Positions 1-10,378 of a stretch of 64,000 nt of DNA are shown one piece after another. The position numbers and the translations under genes were made by a program. Positions within the stretch are counted from its first letter, which is position 1; the number at the start of each line of letters is the position of its first letter. Under the pieces are notes generated by a model. It saw nothing but the letters and a program-made list of their open reading frames with translations, was not told the DNA's origin and did not search any database. This stretch comes from Pontederia crassipes (lineage: Eukaryota; Streptophyta; Magnoliopsida; Commelinales; Pontederiaceae), in the NCBI GenBank assembly GCA_030549335.1, contig CM060183.1:22208552-22272551 (forward strand), written 5' to 3'.

Positions 1-992
1 CAGGGTGTTGCGGCTGAGAAAATCATAGACTGAGGCAGCAGAATTAGTGCCTTGCAAATGCTCAGTCCAGACCCACTGATCATTATAGGCTGACGGGGAT
101 GCTGAGCAATTTTTAATCCTTGATATATTTATTAATGAGCATTATTTATTTGAATCATTGATAAATGAATTAATGAACAAGATATGCTCAGTATAAAAGG
201 GGCCTCTGGTTGAAAGATATTCTAGTAAAATAAAATAATAGAACATCATATTCTATATTCTTATTTATTTGGATGAAAGAGAATAAAATTTTAAATATAC
301 TATTTTGAACTAAAATATTTTATTACGAATAATTTATGTTTAATATATTAGTAATAATAATATAAAATCATAAGATTAAAAATAAAAGAACGATTGAAGG
401 TAAAAAAAAATATCTATATTCTTCTTATTTTGAAGAATATCTTTATTCTTCTTATGAAAATAAACATAGCAATTTCGATGATTTTTTAGTGATTTTTCAT
501 ATTTTTTTATGTTTGACCAAAATATTATTAAACCTTCGACATATTTCGAAGATAACATGATATTTTCTTGTTTATTCAAAGAAAAGACCACCCAATTTAT
601 TAAATTAAAAAAATCATTAAAAAATATTTAAGTGAAAGAAAACTAGAGTTAATTTTTCATAATCATGTTTAGAATGATAATAAAAAATCATAAAAGAACT
701 TTAAATAAAAATTATATCTATAATAGAAAAATGATGACTCATGCATTAATGTTATAAACAAAAATAAATAAGAAACAAGCCCCACTTATCCTTCCGTCCT
801 TTTTTACCCCAAATATTTGTCCGAATTTCTAATTTTCTATTGTTTTATTCACTTTTTTTCCAATTTTTTTCTTATGCCCTAACCCCAACGCCTCTCTTTT
901 CAAATCTCTATGTTCATTTTTTTTATTTTAACTATAAAAATTACCTACGTCCTGAATGATAATAAAACATGCTTTAAATGTCATTTGGACAA
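1..992. other. AT-rich intergenic DNA, no gene seen
   Basis: Strongly AT-rich sequence with frequent stops in all frames. I see no coding region, RNA gene or element border. It ends at the target duplication of the Mutator-like element that follows. Confidence 0.6.
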
Positions 993-1001
993 TTCTATTA
1001 T

Positions 1002-1739
1002 GGATTTAATGGGGTCCTCCCCCCTACCCCTCCCCCATTCGCGTCTGTCGGATGGAGATCCGACGGGTGCAGATGATGAGCGTGATTCATATGATAAAAA
1101 CGGTTCGAACCGGTCAAAGTTGAACCTCTCCCTCTCTCCCTCGCCCTCTCCCTCTCTCTTCTCCCTCCCGCTCTCGCTCTTCCTCTCCCTCTCTCTTCTC
1201 CCTCTCTCTCTCGCTCGGCGTCTCCCTCTCTCACGATTTGGCCGTCCGACAGCCGATTTGGCTGCGGACGACCGGATTTGGCCGCCCGACGGTCGATTTG
1301 GCGCGATCGGCCACGGGCGGCTAGATCTGACCATCCGCGACCGATCTGGCTGCGGGTTGGTCAGATCGGCCATCCGGACGTCAGATCGGCCGCCCGGGCG
1401 GTCAGATCTAGCCACTCGCGGCCGATCTGGCTGCGGGCGGTCGGATTTGGTCGCCCGCGGCCGATTTGGGTGTGGCGACTAGATCCGGCCAACCGCTCGC
1501 AGCCGGCGGCCGATCGGAGATCGATCGCTCGTCGGTCGAGGATTCGCGACCGTCGACACACGGTGTCGCTGGTTCGCCATCGTTGTCATCTCTTCTTCGA
1601 TTTTTTTTGTGTTGAACCGCGCACATATTTTCCGTCGATGAACCAAACCGTCGGATTTTTCATATTAAACCACGCTCATCATCCGCGTCCGTCGGATCTT
1701 CATCCGATGGGCGCGGATGGAGCGACCCCCATTAAACCC
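1002..1739. mobile_element. Non-autonomous Mutator-like element (MULE) with 9-bp TSD
   Basis: The 738-bp element is flanked by perfect 9-bp direct repeats ttctattat (993-1001 and 1740-1748), the size expected for Mutator-superfamily insertions. The termini are inverted: the left end reads ggatttaatgggg and the right end, reverse-complemented, reads gggtttaatggggg. Similarity continues about 100 bp inward through a shared gatccgacggg/gatgatgagcgtg block. Between the arms lie a polypyrimidine tract (about 1126-1215) and a GC-rich core of degenerate repeats containing gatctggctgcggg and related units (about 1240-1530). There is no transposase, so movement would need an enzyme in trans. Long frames cross it on both strands, but they are by-products of the GC-rich repeats and match no family I know. 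The core could be captured host DNA (Pack-MULE style), which I cannot decide by eye. Confidence 0.87.
1126..1215. repeat. Polypyrimidine (ctctccc) tract inside the MULE
   Basis: About 90 bp of nearly uninterrupted C and T on the plus strand, built from ctctccctct-like units. It lies directly beside the GC-rich core of the element. Comparable tracts sit inside the CACTA-like block (12600-12780) and the hAT-like element (about 42255-42450). Confidence 0.8.
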
Positions 1740-1748
1740 TTCTATTAT

Positions 1749-3101
1749 TACAAACTAATTACCTACGGTCTTTAGCTATTGGTCTGTTCAGTCTAGGATT
1801 CATATGTTAATGTCGCTGCAAAGTGCAACCTTGCAACCAGAATCTTCATCCATCATTAACTTAATTGAGATAAAAATTAAGAGTTAATTAAAGATTACAT
1901 TCATAATTAATTAATAAGAAATTATTATGAGAGGCTAACTAAGATAGAAAGATAAATATTAACTTAGAATTGGTTTAAGAATCCAATTGAAATCAAATTT
2001 CACCAAAAAAGTATAAATAAGACCCAAAAAGTGTTGAGTCATCTCCACACACCAAGGCCAAATTTTTGCACAAAGTTATCTCCTTCTCTCATCTTCTGCA
2101 CACAATTTGAGGCACTCAGACGATGACTAATGAAGCCCCGACATAAAAAAAACATTCAAAAGTTGATTGGCACGTGTTTCAAGTAATCGTCTATCAAAAT
2201 TTGGTGATTGTTCAAAAAATAGACAAAGGATTCATAAGTGATTTTTCAATCAACTTAAGGTACGTAGGAAGATTCCTATGTCGATAATTTTCATCGGTAT
2301 AGATCCTGAGAACCATTGTCCTATGTTTGAAGTACAAAATTGATGAATTATGAATAGAATTGAATAGTTAATCATTTTCAAACAGGATTAGAAAGTCGCG
2401 TTGAAAATGTGACTCAGTGAAGAACTACATACGACCAAGTTCTGTATTACCTAGCCCAAGTTCAATAGAATATTAGTAGGGCTCGAAATTGACTAGACCA
2501 AGTTCATAGAATTTATTCCAAATTTGAAGGTGCGCAGTCCGGGTTCTATAACATGAGCGCAACACGATTGGATTGTTAAGAATCCAAACCGAATTTTGAT
2601 TTGCTTGACTCAGATTTCGTTGGTGATAATAGATTGAGAAAAAATGAATAAGATCCAAAAGGGTTCCGGAAATGCTCGGCTTGGATTCCGTTGAAGAAGA
2701 AGCATTGGAATTGAATTTGATCGACTTGGCCCGAGTTTCGTCATACCCGACTCAGGTTCTATCAAAGATAAGAGTGTGAAATGCAATGGAAGATCCGGTC
2801 GTCCCACCCGATTTGTATTCTACTGATCGAATTGAAGTTAGAGTAAAAAGTAGACGAATCGGTCCGAGTTTCACCCCACTCATTCAAAGTTATAATAGAA
2901 ATTGAATAGAATTGAAACAGCGGAAACGAGCCTAAGTTCTCTTAGCACAGACGGAGTTCTGAAGATAAAAATAGTTTTTAAGTTATTATAATATGTTTAA
3001 TCATAATTATTATGTTAGTTATTATATTTGATCATATTATTATGTTATTGATTGCATTGTGATGATGTTGATACTTTGACCATGGAAAATTGATTGAGGT
3101 C
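1749..3101 (+). other. LTR-like non-coding DNA left of the solo LTR
   Basis: No coding region. A TATA-like gtataaataa lies at 2011-2020 and is followed by UTR-like CT-rich sequence. Around 2520-2930 there are short repeated oppositions such as cttggcccgag and cccgactcaggt. This looks like the promoter half of an old plus-strand LTR. Its other half may resume after the inserted solo LTR at 5338. No LTR termini were found, so this is inference only. Confidence 0.3.
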
Positions 3102-4070
3102 TGATGCGAAAATTGATAACAGTAAGTTAGCAAGTGCACTAAGCGCTCAAGTAATAAAGTAAAAAGCATAAATTATCGACCCTACGAGGAACTAATTTAC
3201 TTATCTATCAAATTTAAAGTAATAGGAGACAACATAAAATTCCAAGTAAAAGATGTGCAGAAAGTAAAATTTGCAAAAAGATAAAGAAAATTAAAATTAA
3301 ATTAAGCTATCGATGCATAGGTCCTTAGGATAATTTATCTCAAGATAGATGATAGCACCATGTAATATTAAGTTGTTTCGATTGACGAATTAGAATCTAT
3401 TCTAGGTATTTATCTTCTACCAGAACAAATCAAACTATCTCAATATCGAATTTAACACAACTACTCTATCTAAGATCATAATTAAATTAAACGGATATTG
3501 AGATGCATTAAACTGAAGATTCTAAACCATTAATATCCATATAATGGTAATATTCAATAGACCGCATAATATGTAATTCCGTCTAGGATCCTACGATTAT
3601 ATTATATAATGCTTTGCCATACTAATCTTGAATCAATTCCAGAGCTATCATGCAAACAAAAATGATAATTCCCACAAGGATAACAACCAACTAAGGAAGA
3701 CAATCAATCTTTGAAAAACATTAGGATAATCATATATAATCAAAAGAAACTAACTTTATTTAATGAAACAGAGGTCTATGAGTTTGCCTTTAACAATAAA
3801 ACTATTAAAAACCTAGAAAGATAACTCTAACTTATAGAAGCAAGAATTAAGATCCTAAATTATACAAGAAAATAAATGTCTAATATCATTCCAACATTAG
3901 TAGAACAGATAATACTCTTCGGGAATCACCGATGAACTATCGCTGAACTCTCGTCTAGATTCAATTCAGCATAAGTCTCCCCAACAATCCTTCATAGTCT
4001 TCTCACGTTCTTAGCTTCAAGGAATAGGTTGTAGGCCCTAGCATGATCAATTCTGACTGTTAGACATCTC

Positions 4071-4080
4071 TTTTTATAGG
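4071..4080 (-). promoter_or_regulatory. TATA box of LTR A
   Basis: Plus strand tttttatagg, read on the minus strand as cctataaaaa. It lies just downstream of the palindrome cluster and upstream of a leader-like region without long frames. The placement fits an LTR U3/R boundary. Confidence 0.55.
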
Positions 4081-4360
4081 GTCTTCGATTTCCAAGTGGT
4101 TTGGGAACAAACAAAAACTTTTTCATGTGAAATAAGGTAAATTTGGAGTCCTATTGGTTCTGAAAGTTTTGCCTTGTAAAACTCTGAGATTTCTGGCCTA
4201 ATAAATTTCCAATTGATCCTTAGGACATACAGTAGGATTGGAGTCATTGTGCATGGATAATTCTTTCGAAAATATGTTTCTATATCGAATTAGATGTCTA
4301 TCACTCCCCCTGAATTGGATTTAACAGTTCAATCGAAATCGAAGTCAATTTTTTCTTTCC

Positions 4361-5102
4361 TTCACGGGGCGTGAAACTGACTTCACGGTCATGAATCGGG
4401 CGATTTTTTTCCTCTTGCACGACTTATGAGCTTTCACGGCCCGTGAACACTTTTTAACGGCCCACGAACTTTAATTCTAAAACACTGATCGTTTTGTGAT
4501 ATCCGTGAAGAGGTTGTTGACGACCCGTTAAATACTTGCTTTGGAGTTCCTTCAGTGTATAACAGCCCGTGAAAATAGACTCACGGCCTGTAAGTAAATA
4601 ATAGTTGATTCTGAGCCTTATGTGATGTTTGTGAGAGCAATATAATGGCCGGTTATAAGAGTGCTGGATTGTGTAACGACCCGTTAAACATCTCTCACGG
4701 CCTGTTAATTCGTCCAAATCTGATTCGCTGTAGGATCCTTGAGATTTGTGCAGTCCATGAAAATCCTGATATAATGGCCGTGAGAAATTTTTCATGGCCC
4801 GTAAGTTGCCTTCGTGTGAATTGATCCGTGAAACTTTGTGATCGGCTTGAAGTTCAGTCTTCACGGTCGTGAGGAATACATCACGACCCGTGAGTCGTGC
4901 TTTCTTCATTCAAATGCTATTGTTAAAGCCGTGAGGGCGAAGGTTGGGCATAAATCATGTTTCACAACTCGTGAAGCGGTCTTCATGACCCGTGAAACGT
5001 ATAAGTGTCCGTTGAAACATCCTGCGAAAGTCGTGAATTGCAGGTTACAGGGCGTAGGCTGCACTTTTAAGGGTCTTGAGGCTTCTGTGACGACCCGTGA
5101 TG
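4361..5102. repeat. Cluster of about 15 cacggcccgtg-type palindromes in LTR A
   Basis: Perfect or near-perfect inverted motifs of 11-15 bp recur every 15-100 bp: ttcacggggcgtgaa at 4361, ttcacggcccgtgaa at 4433, then variants near 4519, 4561, 4580, 4675, 4696, 4772, 4792, 4860, 4880, 4965, 4985 and 5089. The spacers are unrelated AT-rich sequence, so this is not a simple tandem repeat. The half-site is tcacgg/ccgtga. The cluster lies in the inferred U3, next to the TATA box. A role as dimeric protein binding sites is inference. Confidence 0.8.
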
Positions 5103-5342
5103 AGTTGTTCCTTTATATTTTCAGCACTAATTGGACTTTGTTTGACGTTATTCTACTTTTCTTTCATTCCTCCGCCATTTTTGTTCATAATTCCTACAAA
5201 ATCACACCAACTGAAGGTAAATGACTACTTCAAAGAATTCAAAAAAATAAATGTAAAAATAGATGCATGCTATGAGCATATTTCACGAAATAATCCTAAA
5301 TGCGAGTCTAATTATATGTTGTGAAATGCATGCATCAAGGTC

Positions 5343-6440
5343 TTGTGCATCCAAAATTGTAAAGAAAGTTAAGAGTGAAAATAAAGATCGACACCATAGG
5401 TTAAAAAACGATAAAAATTGTAATAGGTATAAATTTGGGAGATCTCTCAAAGCAACATTTATGGTTCAAACAACTCGTGGTTGAAGGATAGTCCAAAAAA
5501 TAAGAGCAAGTAATAAGCATTCCTTGTAGTTGAAACAATCTTTAGAATTGAAATTACTTGTTAAAAGTTAAAAAATAAGTAAAAGCATGGTTGAAGTTAA
5601 TTATAACATTAGAATCTATAAGATGAAAGAATATTTAAAATGATAGCCTTTATGGCTGAAGTATTAGAAAGATAAATGATTAAAAAAATAATTAAATTAC
5701 AATCTTTGTGGTTGAAGTTAAAGTAAAGAATAATTGACCGATAAAATAATGATTGAAGCCTATACAATTTATGTTAATTGAATTATTATTGCAACCAATT
5801 GATCTTTATAGCTCATGGATATTGCACAATTGATAATTGAAATTCGTTGACATGATATTATTGATATTGTGTATCATTATATATATGGCTATTGTCATTA
5901 TATGGTTCATATTATTATTGATGTGTGACCTCTCGTACTAAATGTATTCTCACTGAATTTTTTCTATGTACTTGGATCTTGAGACGATGGTGATGATGAT
6001 ACAGTTAATGACTCTTTTGATCAATGGCATGCATATGAATATAAGATCGTAATTCGTAGGTCATGAGATAAAGTTTAAATTGCTTTTGCTATTTTCATTG
6101 ATTATTGTAACATTATTCTGATTGAGTATTCCATAGATGTAAATTAGTATTTGACTAGTCATAGAATTGAGCTATGTCATTAAGCTAGCCTTCTAGACAA
6201 ACGAATCTCAAGATGTTATATGAGATTTAAAAACTTGACGTGATAGATTTATTTAGTGGATGTTTGAATGAAATATACAAATTATAAATATAAAAATAAT
6301 TTTAATAATTAGCAAATATTAAGTATAAATTAAAATATTGTGTTAAATATTTCTTTAAAATATAATAACTAATATTTTAATAAATTATATTTAACAAAAT
6401 ATTAAATTTGTTTTGATGAAATGAAAAAATAGTTCTAAAT
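5343..6440 (+). other. Non-coding DNA right of LTR A
   Basis: AT-rich sequence with a degenerate repeated phrase around tggttgaagttaa (5470-5760). A block near 5930-6000 resembles LTR-type sequence. It probably continues the region interrupted by the solo LTR at 3101. No coding region seen. Confidence 0.35.
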
Positions 6441-6446
6441 TAATTA

Positions 6447-6628
6447 TGAGGCGTATTAGGTTTGCGATTGCACCGTGCAATCCCGTAGTTCTAAGCTATC
6501 AGATTGGTATCATTTTGATCCAATTATCTAGATTGCTTATATTTTGTATCATCATATCAAAATGATGTCAATCTAACAACTCCGAACTATGAGATTGCAT
6601 GGTGCAATCACATACTGTGAATGCACCA
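6447..6628. mobile_element. Foldback MITE
   Basis: Two arms of about 55 bp (6463-6518 and 6556-6611) are inverted repeats of each other with few mismatches. The left arm contains gattgcaccgtgcaatccc and the right arm ends gagattgcatggtgcaatca. The loop is about 37 bp. The arms begin with an internal palindrome, gattgcaccgtgcaatc. TA dinucleotides flank the inferred ends (6445-6446 and 6629-6630), which would fit a Stowaway-like insertion, but the 2-bp evidence is weak. No coding capacity. Confidence 0.72.
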
Positions 6629-6630
6629 TA

Positions 6631-7740
6631 ATATAATTGATTAATTATTTTATAATAAGTATATATGTTTAATAAATAAATTATTTTATGTGAGGAATGT
6701 AATAGAGGTAAAATAAGAGAAGTTTACCACTAGACGTCGGGAACCAAGTTTGTGTTTCGAATTTCAATTGTGGTTCTATCAAACATCATACCATTTGAGG
6801 GAACCAATCGAAATTAGACCTTACTATCACACGATGCCCAAGACCGAATCCAGTTAATGTCTTTCCTCCATGACATTAGTTTAATGTGTTCACAAAGAAG
6901 AAAAACAATATGATTAAATTAGAATTTTAGAGAAACTTCAAATTCTGATTGTATGGACCTAGTTTTGTAAATCTGAGGTGTTTACGTCAAAGATGGAAGT
7001 TTGAAACATTAAACATATATATAGAATTCATGCAAATGATGAATCAAAGATTCATAAAATTATAGTAAGTAGGACGTCGATAACATTTCGGTGACAAGTA
7101 ACAATGTTGAAAATGCCTTCTCAATCCTCACCATATGATGTTGTCCTCAATATTATTTGATTTTCTTGTTCCACATATCTTTTTTCACTTGTGACAAATC
7201 TGTGCGGTGTCTAGACATGTCCGTCATCTAAAAGTTGAAGCTTTGCTTTGTGACTTTTCAAATGACATGATTTTTTTAGGATGTTTGTCTGAACAAATGA
7301 TTTAACAAATGCGTTTGTGAGCAAAAAGATAGCCTATGCAAAACACTTTGACACATGGATTACCACTCCACACTTAAAGTAAATGCATTAGAATTACAAA
7401 AGCTTTGAATCATTATTAAAAATAAAATGCTTGATACAAAAGCTTTGGAAGAGTATTAAACTCCTTCCAATATTCAATAGATTCAGATGTTACATTGGTG
7501 ATGTATGGCATGGAAGATAATCTTTGAGGATGCATTTTTTTAGTGCGAAATTATAATATTGCCATTGTCAAGTCATGCTAAGATTAATATAAAGGTGGGT
7601 TAAAAATTGCAAGAAAAATAAAATAACTCAATCTGTGATATGTGAAAGTGGCAGTGTTTGGCAAGTGCAAAAAAATAATTATGATTAAAACTTAAGTTCT
7701 AGCCAAAGATCATATGAGTTGAAATTTCAATATTTTTTTT
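6631..7740. other. AT-rich intergenic DNA, no gene seen
   Basis: No coding region or repeat border recognised between the MITE and the LINE. A poly-T at 7733-7740 could be the end of the minus-strand LINE. Confidence 0.5.
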
Positions 7741-7749
7741 AATGAAAGG

Positions 7750-10377
7750 TATAATTATGTATTAGATACTTGAAAAGAATAGCCCTGATACAAAAAATGG
7801 GTTAGACCCAAAGGCGGATCTGCCATCCAAAAGTTGTCGCCTTGATTGTTGCGACCAAAAATTGTCAAATACTCAGCAGCCTCATTTATGCTACAGGGGC
7901 AATTGGAAGTGTGTACATCATCTAGACTATGAATAAGGTCCCAAATATCGTTGAAAATTCCTTTCAGCAGCCAAGGGCAAGCCTCGGCATGGGAGATGAT
8001 CCTGACAATCATGATGGAGTCTGTGCAAAGTTTGATGCGCCTGAAGCCGTGGTCCACACTTTTGAAGGCCAAGAAGAATCGCCCAAGCTTTCGCTTCTAG
8101 GGCCGTGACAACATGACGATTGGCATCATTGCAAAGATAAAGGAGCAGTCATGATAGCACAATAAATAACCCACACCACCCACCCCAGAAGTTCTAGAAA
8201 AGGAGCTATCGATGGTAAGCATAACCCAATGCTAGGGTGGAGGCTCCCACCGGATCCTTGGAGGATCTTGGGGGCAATGTGCCTCAGGTGCGTGGGTGTC
8301 AGAGTATGTGTGGAAACCAGCCAAAGCCCTTTCCCAAGCCATGCTGATGGTTGCATACCGGGACCGAAAATTAGCATCATTCCGCAGATTCCAAAGTTCC
8401 CAAAGGCAGTGAGCAAAAATAGATAGAAACTGTCATTTTGAGTATTGATCCATGGCCGCTCCCTCATGGATCCAGGAACCCATAGGCCATGAAGGCATAA
8501 AGGAAATGTTAAGCATGTTTTGGAAAAGATTCCATAGCTATAATGCCACATGAGAAGCAAAAAATAGGTGCGCGACATTTTCCGGTGCAAGGCCACACAA
8601 GGAGCAGGAAGGATCAATAGTACTATCAAATAGTATTATGGTATCTAGTGTCGGTAGCTTATTATGAAAGAGCTTCCAAAGGAAAAGGTGGATTTTTTGA
8701 GGAATCGGAATCTACCAAAGGACGGTCCATGACTGCCCTCCAGTTGGACAGAGCGGTATAGAGCGGTGGTACATAAACCTATAAGCTGACTTTGCATTAG
8801 CATGTCCATGAGTATCATTTTTCCATACCCACACATCATCATATGTGTGCGAAGAAATATAGATGCCAGTAATTAATTCACACAGTGAGGGCCCGAGGTA
8901 AAATGATAGACGGATGGAGTCTCAAGTCCCATTGAGGATGAGGTGGCTAACCGTTAGGTCAGTAAAATTAATGTCCATATAAGTTGGCATTCAGGTGAGA
9001 GGTGTTTCGAAAATCCAAGGATCCTGAAGGATCGAAGTATTTGTTCCTGAGCCTATCTGCTTTTTAAATCCCAATCGGAGCACCTGTGTGGATTCGAGAA
9101 TCAGTCGCCAAGACCAAGCAGAACGAATATGTGGGGGTTTATTGTCCTAAACGACCCATACTTATTCCTAACTAGAGCCACCCAAGGAGAGTTAGTGTTA
9201 TTTAGAAGATTTTATATTCTTTTAGCGAGTAGGGAGTGGCATACAACATGAGTATTTCGTATGCCAAGTCCCCCGACAACGCGGGGTCATTGGACAGTAG
9301 TCCAATTGATAAGGTGAGAGACCCGACAGCCACCACCAGGATCCCACATGAAATATCTAGACACCTTCTCTAGTGTTTCAAGGGTGCCACACGCAATGTT
9401 GGTGGCACCCAGAGTGTAGATTGGCATGGTCGATAAGATTGATCTAATAAGGGTGGTTCTGCCTGCTTGATTTAAGACTCCCTTTGTCAAGCTAGATAGT
9501 GACCTTGTTAGTAATACATTGTTGATCGGAATGTGCTTTGGGGATTTTGGTGCGCCAAGATATAGGAAGGGGTAGGCATCAATGCGCAAGCCAAGGGAAT
9601 CTTTAATAGCATTTCTCTACCGAGAACAAAGTGACGGGAGGAATACTTTGGATTTTTGTTGATTGATTTTTCTATTAGTTAGGAGTGACGATTTCTTTTA
9701 GTTGCCTTTAGACAGATTAGCAAATCGTCAACATATAGGAGGTGGCTAAGCATAAATGTACCGATCTTGAAGAGGATAATGAGGTTAGAGTTGATGTTTG
9801 ATGGATTAGTGGGGAGAAGGTTTGGGACGCAAGTATAAAGATGTATGGGGAGAGGGGTCCCCCTACCGAATGCCACGGAGTGCCGAGAAGCAGGGTGGGT
9901 GAGGGAATGCCATTTACAATACATCTAAAGTGAGGAGATCAAATGCAGTTGTCTATCCGATTGATGAAATGGGTAGGGAAGTTCATAAGCGTGAGGATGG
10001 CAGTAACGGACGACCAGGAGACACGATCGAAAGCCTTCTCCATATCTGTCTTTAAAAGCATGTGGTTGATCCTTCCAGAGTTGAGAGAATGAGCAAGCTC
10101 CCGAGTGATCAAGATATTATCGTAAATGCAACAACCAGGGATGAAGGCTGATTGAGTCGGGTCAATGAGGGAGTCCAAGGTCGGCTAGAGGCGGTTTGCA
10201 AGTATTTTGGAGAGAATTCGATAAAAGACATTACAGAGTGAAATTGGACGATAGTCTGTTACCCTCTGAGGGTGGTTATTCTTTGGGATGAAGATAAGGT
10301 TTGTGTCCTCCCAATCAAGTGGCAAGGTCCCTTGGTCAAAGAACTCTTCTATGATAGCAGATATGTGTGGTTTAGTC
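7750..10377 (-). pseudogene. L1-like LINE ORF2 remnant (RT, zf-RVT, RNase H), decayed
   Basis: In minus-strand order the translated pieces follow a plant L1-like ORF2. The RT start (10377-10200) contains DWEDTNLIFIPKNNHPQRV. RT core (10178-9939) contains QSAFIPG and DMEKAFDRVSW. The catalytic YVDD box is near 9730, where the usual form is YADD or FADD. The RT end (9589-9287) contains YLGAP and LNQAGRTTLIRS. A zf-RVT-like region is at about 8860-8580. The RNase H region at about 8100-7860 contains ALEAKAWAILLGL and LCTDS. Frameshifts and stops separate all blocks, and the endonuclease half is missing, so the copy is 5'-truncated and dead. It abuts LTR B sequence at about 10378. Confidence 0.88.
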
Positions 10378-10378
10378 T

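Larger units (their letters stand above)
3102..5337 (-). mobile_element. Solo LTR (LTR A), minus orientation, 5-bp TSD
   Basis: A 2236-bp segment begins tgatgcgaaaattg and ends atgcatgcatca, so it has the TG..CA ends of an LTR. It is flanked by identical 5-bp repeats aggtc (3097-3101 and 5338-5342), the TSD size for LTR retrotransposons. There is no gag or pol and no second LTR, so it is a solo LTR left by recombination. On the minus strand a TATA-like cctataaaaa (4071-4080) is followed by a leader-like sequence. Upstream of it in that orientation is a dense cluster of palindromes centred on cacggcccgtg. The long minus-strand frame across 4454-4909 is a shadow of that repeat. The right-hand 100 bp closely resembles the end of LTR B at 11841. 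Confidence 0.85.

Noticed and set aside
910..1775. Several frames of 66-190 codons on both strands
   Set aside because: They are overlapping shadows of the GC-rich repeat core and pyrimidine tract of the MULE, with no domain.
4454..4909. 151-codon minus frame with recurring Leu-Thr-Gly-Arg
   Set aside because: The repeat arises from the palindromic DNA motif read in frame. The sequence lies inside a solo LTR with TSD, and the rest of the translation has no protein character.
4361..5102. Possible CRISPR-like array of regularly spaced palindromes
   Set aside because: Spacing is irregular, repeats are degenerate, there is no leader or cas gene, and the DNA is plant nuclear within an LTR.
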